Assembly: GCA_016935485.1 (NCBI GenBank)
Contig: JAFGQW010000342.1
Span: 1-41,808, forward strand
Reading direction: 5' to 3'
Length of the DNA stretch: 41,808 bases
Source: Planctomycetota bacterium
GTDB taxonomy: Bacteria; Planctomycetota; JAFGQW01
Part shown: positions 32,437 to 38,502 of the stretch, piece by piece
Numbering within the stretch: the first letter of the stretch is position 1
Layout of the letters: the number at the start of each line of letters is the position of its first letter
Made by a program: the position numbers and the translations under genes
Notes under the pieces: generated by a model
Told to the model about the DNA's origin: nothing
What the model saw: the letters and a program-made list of their open reading frames with translations, nothing else
Database searches by the model: none

Positions 32437-32922
32437 ATGCAAGCGTTTGAGGATGGACCCATCGAGGGCGTGGTCGTCCGCGACCTCGTCCGCCACGACG
32501 ACCACCGCGGCTGGCTGGCGGAGGTATTCCGCCAGGACGAGATCCGGCCGGAGCACAAGCCCGTGATGGGCTACGTCTCCGTGACCCGGCCCGGCGTGGT
32601 CCGCGGGCCCCACGAGCACCGCGATCAGACGGACTTCTTCTGCTTCGTGGGCCCCGGCACGTTCCAGGTGCACCTCTGGGACAACCGCCCCTTGAGCCCG
32701 ACCGCGGGCCGGCGCATGGTGCTGGAGGCCGGCGCGGTCCGCAAGTGCGTGGTCATCATCCCGCCGGGCGTCGTGCACGCCTATCAGGTGATCAGCGCGG
32801 AGGAGGGCCTCGTGATCAACCTGCCCAACCGCCTCTTCCAGGGCGAGGGCAAGCGGGAGCCCGTGGACGAGATCCGCTGGGAAGACGCCGGAGAGAGCGC
32901 GACGCCCTTCAAGCTCGGATGA
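32437..32922 (+). CDS. RmlC-like cupin, dTDP-4-dehydrorhamnose 3,5-epimerase family
   Basis: This 161-residue cytoplasmic cupin has VRDLVRHDDHRGWLAEVFRQDE at the start, VTRPGVVRGPHEHRDQTDFF with the conserved His, VGPGTFQVHLWDNR, and IIPPGVVHAYQVISAEEGLVINLPNRLF. All are landmark positions of nucleotide-sugar epimerases that act before rhamnose or related deoxysugars are made. It is slightly shorter than typical RmlC (about 180), so it may be a related ketoisomerase. The ATG at 32437 is six bases after AGGGAG. The frame is open far upstream, but that part runs over the retron RNA and is not coding. No other sugar-nucleotide gene is nearby. It ends in a strong hairpin. Confidence 0.85.
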   Translation: MQAFEDGPIEGVVVRDLVRHDDHRGWLAEVFRQDEIRPEHKPVMGYVSVTRPGVVRGPHEHRDQTDFFCFVGPGTFQVHLWDNRPLSPTAGRRMVLEAGAVRKCVVIIPPGVVHAYQVISAEEGLVINLPNRLFQGEGKREPVDEIRWEDAGESATPFKLG

Positions 32923-32964
32923 TCGGCGCCGGGCGAAGGCCGCACGCGGCGGCCTTCGCGCCGA
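32923..32964. terminator. Bidirectional hairpin terminator
   Basis: GCGAAGGCCGC (32933-32943) and GCGGCCTTCGC (32949-32959) form a perfect 11-bp stem with a 5-base loop. TCGGC/GCCGA extends it. It starts at the base after one stop codon and ends one base before the convergent stop, so it serves both genes. There is no T-run. Confidence 0.75.
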
Positions 32965-32965
32965 C

Positions 32966-33808
32966 TCAGTTGCGGGTGAGCTTCCGGGCGGTAGCGTCAG
33001 CCTCGGCAGCGGCGGGGCTCCCGAAGAAGGCATCCACCTCGGCGCGGATGTCCCGCGGCTCCTCCAGCACCGGGGCGAGATCGACCCGGGCGTCGGGCGC
33101 GGTGGCGAACATCCCGTGGTTCTCGAGCTTCTGGCGGTTCACCCGCAGGCGGTATCGCACGGCCTCGGCCAGCTCCTGGGCCTGCCTCAGCTTCGTCTCA
33201 TCGATCTTCACGCTGAGGCAGGTGGACTGCAGGGCCTCCTGCTCGCGGAGCTCGGTGCGCAGCTGCTCCACCAGGGTCTCCAGGCGGGTCCGCTCCGCGG
33301 CGATGCTCACCAGCTTGGTGCGGGCCGCCTCCAGGCCGCGCTCGCGCGCCTGGAGCAGATTGTTCTTGGTGGCGACGAGCGAGTGCAGCGCCTTGAGGCC
33401 GTCGAGTCGGCGTCCGAGGTCGGTTTCCACGAAGGGGCGCGCGTAGGTCCTGCCGCCCACCCGGACTTCCCCGCCCATGCCGTCGAGCGAGACCCGGAGG
33501 ATCCTGACCTCGCTCGCCTTGTCTGCCGTGGTGCGCTCGAGGCGGGCGATCTCCTCGTTCAGCACGGCGATCGAGACCTGCTCCTCGGCGATCAGGTCCT
33601 CGACCTGCTTCATCTCGGGCCCGATCTGGGCGACGAGGTCCTGGATCCGGTGGATCTCGAACTCGATGGGGATCGAGCTCTTGATCGAGCTCTTGACCTG
33701 CTTGTAGCCGGTTCGCAGGTAGCTCGACAGGCCGGCGCCCGACACCAGGAAGCCGGCGAGCGCCAGGGCGCCGACGACGAGCATGGATCTCTTGAACAGC
33801 TTCAACAC
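32966..33808 (-). CDS. Membrane-anchored coiled-coil protein of the planctomycete regulatory cassette
   Basis: This 280-residue protein has a hydrophobic N-terminal anchor (MLVVGALALAGFLVSGAG). IKSSIPIEFEIHRIQDLVAQIGPEM follows, then long heptad-rich helices to about residue 215: AEEQVSIAVLNEEIARLERTT and ARERGLEAARTKLVSIAAERTRLETLVEQLRTEL, with a short strand pair GGRTYARPFVETDLGRR between. The C-terminus is disordered and acidic. Proteins of this build are frequent next to ECF sigma factor genes in planctomycetes. I know of no assigned function. The start is the GTG at 33808 with GGAGGTGA just upstream. It lies 208 bases after the zinc-protein gene, so it may have its own promoter. A scaffold or membrane-stress role is guesswork. 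Confidence 0.85.
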   Translation of the reverse strand: MLKLFKRSMLVVGALALAGFLVSGAGLSSYLRTGYKQVKSSIKSSIPIEFEIHRIQDLVAQIGPEMKQVEDLIAEEQVSIAVLNEEIARLERTTADKASEVRILRVSLDGMGGEVRVGGRTYARPFVETDLGRRLDGLKALHSLVATKNNLLQARERGLEAARTKLVSIAAERTRLETLVEQLRTELREQEALQSTCLSVKIDETKLRQAQELAEAVRYRLRVNRQKLENHGMFATAPDARVDLAPVLEEPRDIRAEVDAFFGSPAAAEADATARKLTRN

Positions 33809-34016
33809 GGGCTCACCTCCGTTTCTTGACCCTGAGCAAGCCGGGAGCCGGGGGGTGTGCGACCCACGACGGCGTCGCGGCGCGTTCGCCTCGGATCAGG
33901 ACAATGGCGGCAGATACGCGCACGCGTGGGGATTATTCGCGGGGCGGCCACATTTCCCGGAATCGGGGGGCACCCGCGAAGTCCGCTCCGGAGCACGGCT
34001 TGCGCGGGGCGTGTCG

Positions 34017-34352
34017 TTAGCCGCCGGCCCCGGAGTCCCGCAGGCGTTCGAGGAACACGGCGGAGGAACTGACCGTCCGGTCCGCGGCCCGGCCGAGGCG
34101 CTGGCGAAGCTCTTCCTTCTCGGCGCTCGTGGCCGCGTCGAGGTCCTCCAGGTTCGCGAGGCAGAAGGGGCACCGGATGACCTCGAGATGGAAGGCGACG
34201 TAGTCCTGTGCGGCGGCCTCGAGCCCGCCGGCCAGATAGGCCCGGAGGATGTCGCGGTGTGGGCAGGAGATGCGCTCGGCGGCCCAGACCTGGGAGATGC
34301 TCATGTCGAGCCGCGCTTCCTCGCGGTCGGGATGACGGGGGTAATCGGCCAT
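34017..34352 (-). CDS. Small zinc-binding protein, possible anti-sigma factor
   Basis: This 111-residue soluble protein has a central segment with the spacing of a zinc site: SCPHRDILRAYL, then FHLEVIRCPFC. Its His and CxxC resemble zinc-type anti-sigma domains (HxxxCxxC), with an extra Cys/His pair. It has no membrane segment. It lies 30 bases after the ECF sigma gene on the same strand, the classic place for its regulator. The ATG at 34352 has GGAG six bases before it, and a TTG six codons upstream is the alternative. A direct anti-sigma role is inferred from position and metal motif only. Confidence 0.75.
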   Translation of the reverse strand: MADYPRHPDREEARLDMSISQVWAAERISCPHRDILRAYLAGGLEAAAQDYVAFHLEVIRCPFCLANLEDLDAATSAEKEELRQRLGRAADRTVSSSAVFLERLRDSGAGG

Positions 34353-34382
34353 CGTGGGCTCCGGCGGCAAAGGCCTGCGCGG

Positions 34383-35015
34383 CTACGCTTCCTTCCAGAG
34401 ATCCTCGAACAGCGTCCGGTTGGGATCGCGGTCCCGGAGCCTCTGCTTGAGCGAGCGGATGGCCCGGAACTTGATGCCGGCGATCGCCTTCTCGTCGGCG
34501 ATGCCGAGCAGCGCGGCGATCCGAGCGTGCTTGAAGCGCTTGAGAAAGACCAGTTCCACCGCCTTGAGCTTCTGGAACTCGCCCTTCTGCCAATGTTCCT
34601 CCACCAGCGCCCGCAGGGCCTCGATCAGGATCTTCCGCCGCCTCAAGTAGTCCTCGTCGCCCACCAGGATCTGGCTCGGCGTGCCGGGTCCGCCCGCGAT
34701 CTCCTGGAAGAAATCCGCCCGGTCTTCGTCCTCGCCGGCGGCACCGAAGACGATGGGGGAGCGGCCCTGCTGCCGCAGGTGGTCGATCACCTTGTTGTGG
34801 GCGATCCCGAAGATGTACTGCTCCATGTTGTAGGCGGGATCGTAGCTCTGGATGGCCCGGATCGCCGCCAGGAACGTCTCCTGGGTGAGGTCCTCGGCGC
34901 GCTGGAAATCGGCCACGAACCGCCGCACGTAGAAGAAGATCCGCTGGAAGTACTCTCGCTCGATTCGGCTCCACGTGTCGCCGTCGAGCGCCTTGAGCCG
35001 TGCCACGTCCTCCAT
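34383..35015 (-). CDS. ECF-type RNA polymerase sigma factor
   Basis: This 210-residue protein has region 2 with FYVRRFVADFQRAEDLTQETFLAAI and MEQYIFGIAHNKVIDHLRQQGR, covering core binding and -10 recognition. An acidic linker of about 25 residues follows (EDEDRADFFQEI). Region 4 contains QKLKAVELVFLKRFKHARIAALLGIADEKAIAGIKFRAIRSLKQRL, a helix-turn-helix for -35 recognition. The length and build fit the group of sigma factors linked to Ser/Thr kinases in planctomycetes. The ATG at 35015 has AGGA eight bases upstream. A second ATG lies three codons earlier. It is 84 bases from the kinase gene, so phosphorylation by that kinase is a reasonable but unproven control. Confidence 0.9.
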   Translation of the reverse strand: MEDVARLKALDGDTWSRIEREYFQRIFFYVRRFVADFQRAEDLTQETFLAAIRAIQSYDPAYNMEQYIFGIAHNKVIDHLRQQGRSPIVFGAAGEDEDRADFFQEIAGGPGTPSQILVGDEDYLRRRKILIEALRALVEEHWQKGEFQKLKAVELVFLKRFKHARIAALLGIADEKAIAGIKFRAIRSLKQRLRDRDPNRTLFEDLWKEA

Positions 35016-35099
35016 GACGCACATCCTACTCGCGGCCGGCGCGAAGATCCAGCCACGCAGCGGCAAGCCCCCGGCGGCGGGTGCGGCGGCGGGCACCGA

Positions 35100-36236
35100 T
35101 CAGGGAATTCCCACCAGGATCAGCGGAATCTTGAAGAGCAGGTGCAGCACGATGAAGAAGATCAGCACCATCACGAGGAAAACCGCGACGTGGAGTGCCC
35201 ACGCGAGGAGTCTCAGGGGGATCTGGACCAGCGCGACCAGGATGGCCCAGCCGATTCCGGCGGCCTGGCGGACACCCTCGACGACCAGGCGCACGGGGCC
35301 GAGCACGAGGTGCGCCGCGGGACTCGCGGCGGCCACGGGTGGGGCGGCCCCTGGCGCGGGCGGGAAGTGTTCCGCGATTCCGGGAGGGGGCGCGGCTGCC
35401 GTGGCCTTCGCCCGGCTCGTGGGGGCCGCCGGCGTCACGGCCTGCCGGAGCGCGGCCACGCTCGAGAACCGGTCCTCGGGCGCCTTGGCCATGGCCTGGC
35501 GGATGGCGGAGCGGAACGGCTCGACGACGGCGGCGGGGAAGCGGATCTCCTCGGACTCGTGCTTGCGCAAGACTTCCCACTCGGTGTCGCCGCGAAACGG
35601 CACTTCGCCGCACAGGCACTCGAACAGGATCACCCCCAGCGAGTAGATGTCGGACCGGTGATCGCCGCGCCGCTTCAGCATCTCCGGGGCCATGTAGTAG
35701 GGCGTGCCACGGCCGAAGCTCAGGCTGTGCTGCGTCTGGCTGACGAGCTTGCTCAGTCCGTAGTCCCCGACGCGCGCGATGGCGTCCTTGAGGTAGATGT
35801 TGGCCGGCTTGAGATCGAAGTGGACGATGGAGCGCTCGTGCAGCGCCTCGACGCCCGCGCAGATCTGGCCGAAGCAGTCGGCCGCCTGGTTCGCCGGGAG
35901 CGGTCCGTCCTCGAGCACGCGCTTCAAGGTCCGGTCCCCGGCGTAGCTCATGACGATGTAAGGGATCCCCTCGACCTCGCCCTGGTCCTCGATGCTCACG
36001 AGGTTGGGGTGGTCGACCTGGGCGAGAAGCTTGACGCTCTCCAGCTCGCGCACGACCGCGTTGCGGAGGGCCTCGTCCTCGACGCGCAGGAACTTCACCG
36101 CGTAGAACTTGCCGATGCTGGTCTTGCGGAGCTTGTACACCTCGCCGAACACGCCCGACCCGAGCTTGTTCAGGATCTCGTAGCCCGGGATGAAGCCGGG
36201 GTTGCGGTAGTGGCGATAGAAGTGTTCCCAGTCCAT
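35100..36236 (-). CDS. Transmembrane Ser/Thr protein kinase
   Basis: This 378-residue protein has a kinase domain of about residues 18-275. It has the Gly loop GSGVFGEV (26-33), AVKFL with the ATP-binding Lys (48), catalytic loop HFDLKPANI (139-147, Phe in place of the usual Arg), DYG (158-160) for DFG, and YMAPEM (181-186). The essential Lys, Asp and Asn are intact, so it should be active, though of the non-RD type. A Pro/Ala linker (about 276-325) leads to a hydrophobic C-terminal region with one or two membrane spans (about 330-375), so the kinase faces the cytoplasm. The start is the ATG at 36236 with GAGG upstream. It sits between the FHA gene (75 bases) and the sigma gene (84 bases). 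Confidence 0.94.
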   Translation of the reverse strand: MDWEHFYRHYRNPGFIPGYEILNKLGSGVFGEVYKLRKTSIGKFYAVKFLRVEDEALRNAVVRELESVKLLAQVDHPNLVSIEDQGEVEGIPYIVMSYAGDRTLKRVLEDGPLPANQAADCFGQICAGVEALHERSIVHFDLKPANIYLKDAIARVGDYGLSKLVSQTQHSLSFGRGTPYYMAPEMLKRRGDHRSDIYSLGVILFECLCGEVPFRGDTEWEVLRKHESEEIRFPAAVVEPFRSAIRQAMAKAPEDRFSSVAALRQAVTPAAPTSRAKATAAAPPPGIAEHFPPAPGAAPPVAAASPAAHLVLGPVRLVVEGVRQAAGIGWAILVALVQIPLRLLAWALHVAVFLVMVLIFFIVLHLLFKIPLILVGIP

Positions 36237-36311
36237 GGCTTGCCTCGATGACGCGTCAGCTCGTGCGGGGCTCGGCCCGCGCGTCCCCGCGCGTGCCGGC
36301 TCCGGCGGCCG

Positions 36312-37289
36312 TCATGAGCATCTCCCGATCTGGAAGCCGCAGCTTCCGCAACGAACGTAGGCGCCGAGGTGGAGGGGCGCCGAAGACCGGTGCCGGACCC
36401 CGTCGACCTCGATCTCGCCATCGGCCTCCAGCCACAGGCAAGGGGCGGGGTTCGCGCCGGCGGGGGCGACGTGGATTGCCAGGATCCGGTCCGCGCCCCG
36501 CACTCTGAGGTGCGTACGCTCGGCGTTGCCGATGCGGATCCGTCCGTCCTTTCCGGGCGCCTTGAGCAGCAGAACCGTCCGGATGTCGTCGACCGGGTGG
36601 CCCGCGAGAATCTCGAGGAGGGCGGTGGCGCTGGCGGGGTCGGGCTGCGCGAAGCGCAGCCGGACGCCGGCTCCCAGGTCGATCTCATCGCCCCCGGTGA
36701 GCACGGCTTCGCGGACCCGGCGCCCGTTCAACCGGCCGTTCCGGTCGCCCTCGAGCTGGAGCAGGTACGTCACGCCGCCGTGGAACCGGAGCTCGCGGCG
36801 GATGCGCGCGTGGCAGCTCGAGAGGTTGGCCATGATCGCAATGTCGTTGGCCGGGTCGAGGGCGTTGCCGATGCGAACGGTCTCCGCAGCGAGCACCAGC
36901 GCCTCCGGTCCCTCTTCGACACGCAACATGAAGCGATCGGGCAGGCTGCGGTCGGCCCGGAACGGCGTGCCGACATCCGCCGGCGCCGGCGCGCCGCACT
37001 CGCGCGCGGCCGCCGCGAGCCGGTTCGTCAGCCGGTCGGTCTCGTCGGCGTGACGTTCAGCCGACCGGGCCGTCCCGAGGGCATCTCGTGCGGCGGCGAG
37101 GTCACCGGCATCCAGCGCCCGCCGGGCGCGCTCGAGAAGCAGGTACAGCACGCGATTACGCAGGTGGGCGGCGGGTCGACGTCCGGCAAGAGCAGGCGCC
37201 GCGAGGATCGCGAGTGCCTCGCGCAAACGACCCTCGCCGACGGCGCGTCGGGCTTCACGCAAGCGGATCATACGCCGGAACACACCCAT
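36312..37289 (-). CDS. FHA-domain protein with helical N-terminus
   Basis: This 325-residue cytoplasmic protein starts with about 100 residues of Ala/Arg-rich helices, tetratricopeptide-like (RALDAGDLAAARDALG). An FHA domain of about 120-215 follows, with the phosphothreonine-binding set: RIGN, SSCHARI (SxxH) and LNG. A second FHA-like stretch of about 238-321 has another RIGN but lacks the SxxH, and ends in CGSCGF, possibly a metal site. It is the first gene of the minus-strand cassette, before the kinase. It is therefore a likely receptor for the kinase's phosphorylated targets or for the kinase itself. The ATG at 37289 has a weak, distant AGGA, and a Met six codons later is possible. Confidence 0.85.
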   Translation of the reverse strand: MGVFRRMIRLREARRAVGEGRLREALAILAAPALAGRRPAAHLRNRVLYLLLERARRALDAGDLAAARDALGTARSAERHADETDRLTNRLAAAARECGAPAPADVGTPFRADRSLPDRFMLRVEEGPEALVLAAETVRIGNALDPANDIAIMANLSSCHARIRRELRFHGGVTYLLQLEGDRNGRLNGRRVREAVLTGGDEIDLGAGVRLRFAQPDPASATALLEILAGHPVDDIRTVLLLKAPGKDGRIRIGNAERTHLRVRGADRILAIHVAPAGANPAPCLWLEADGEIEVDGVRHRSSAPLHLGAYVRCGSCGFQIGRCS

Positions 37290-37661
37290 CGCGACAGCGG
37301 TCCTGTAGTCGGGCGCGTGGGGAGGCGTCCCCTGCCCGGACTCGTCATTACCCTTGTAACTGTTTCTTGCATCGAAAGATAGAGCGCAGTCTGGAACACG
37401 CCACAGCGGCGGCGGGCGGGCGCCGGGCAGGGGTGTCGGTCTCTCCGGGCCGCCGGACGCGCGCGGACGACAATGAGCCGAGCCTACGTCCGAGCAGGAC
37501 GATTATTCCGGCGCCTGGCCACCGGTCCCAGGTCACGCCCGGCGCCGCGAGGGCAACGAAAAAGCACCGCAGATCTTGGTGAGCTCCGCGGTGCCTTGTT
37601 TCCGACCCTCCGGTTCAACCGCGTCGCGCGCGATCGAGCCCGGAGGAGAAGTCGCGTCGAG
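37290..37661. other. Intergenic region upstream of the FHA gene
   Basis: This 372-base gap has no supported gene. On the minus strand it must contain the promoter of the regulatory cassette. A partly symmetric TTAC-AAGG-GTAA (about 37348-37362) is the only motif seen, and no clear -35/-10 pair. At its right end lies the terminator of the lysine-rich micro-protein gene. Confidence 0.4.
37559..37594 (-). terminator. Rho-independent terminator of the lysine-rich micro-protein gene
   Basis: On the minus strand a GCACCGC/GCGGTGC stem (7 bp, perfect) is followed at once by TTTTT, 68 bases after the stop codon at 37662. It is the clearest intrinsic terminator in the window. Confidence 0.75.
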
Positions 37662-37745
37662 TTACTTCTTCTTGGTCTTCTTCGCGACCTTCTTCTTCGC
37701 GACCTTCTTCTTCGCGACCTTCTTCTTGGCAGCTTTCTTCGCCAT
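37662..37745 (-). CDS. 27-residue lysine/alanine-rich micro-protein
   Basis: A very short gene has a full set of signals: AGGAGG seven bases before the ATG, a TAA stop, and a T-run terminator downstream. The product begins MAKKAAKKKV, continues with tandem AKKKV units and ends in AKKTKKK. It has about 17 lysines in 27 residues and no acidic residue. Such sequences resemble the tails of bacterial histone H1-like proteins and would bind nucleic acid or other anionic polymers. The upstream minus-strand sequence is AT-rich, including ATTTTG-TG-CAAAAT (about 37831-37844), which could be an operator or promoter region. Repeat slippage could easily change the number of KKKV units. Confidence 0.75.
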   Translation of the reverse strand: MAKKAAKKKVAKKKVAKKKVAKKTKKK

Positions 37746-38502
37746 GAAATTCCCTCCTAAAGATCCATGCACGGATACCAAGCGTCCTTGTTAAAGAAGT
37801 AATCGAATCACGAGCAGGAAAAATTTTGCACAAAATCCGTTTTCTTCTCCGTGAGCGCGGAACGTGCGCGGTGAACTCGGCCAGAATCGTACCGCATGCG
37901 CACCGCGCAGAACGACCGGTTCGATGGCGAGGGTGCACGCGAGCAATCGCCGTTGCGAACGATCGAGCGCTCGTCCGATCCCGTCGCGTGGCGCGCGCGA
38001 GTACCGAACGGCGAGAGGCAGCTCCAGGCCGTCGACCGGATCGCAGTGGCGCGATCGAAGTGGTGCGGACGGTTCGAGGTCCTGCCGCACCGACGCTTCG
38101 ATATCCGGCGGCGAGACGGTGCGGGCGGCGCGTCGGCGACGGCATTCGAGAGACGAACGATCCGCGGTGCTGCGCGTTCGAACGGGCAGCGGGGGGAGAA
38201 TCGAATTCATTGTGCATCCGTGAGTTACGACTCCTCGCGCGGTGCAGCGCGCGGGCGGATTGACTCGCGGGCGCGCGTGCCGCGCAAGGTCCGCGCAGCG
38301 ATTCACTGCGAACTGGCACCGGCCTGCCGCTCGAGCTTGTAGGCTCGATGGCAGGTCCGCGCTATCATGGATCGGCGGTCGGGTCCGGCGAGCGGCGTTG
38401 CGTTGCTTCCGGGACGCCCGCGTTCGCGGTGATCGTCCTCAACCGGTCGCGGTGGGCCCGGTCTGCGCGGCCCGTCCTCGGAGTGCTGGAAGACTCGGTG
38501 CC
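37746..38502. other. 757-base region without a convincing gene
   Basis: Apart from the AT-rich leader of the micro-protein gene (37746-37850), this stretch shows several overlapping open frames on both strands, none with a good ribosome binding site or protein-like composition. Words such as CGATCG, GCGCGCGAG and TCGAGAG are frequent, unlike the adjacent coding regions. It must include the promoter of the sensor gene at 38503. I see no RNA gene or mobile element. Confidence 0.4.

Noticed and set aside
37791-38306. A 171-residue minus-strand gene upstream of the micro-protein
   Set aside because: It has no ribosome binding site, no recognisable domain and an odd composition. An equally good frame exists on the other strand.
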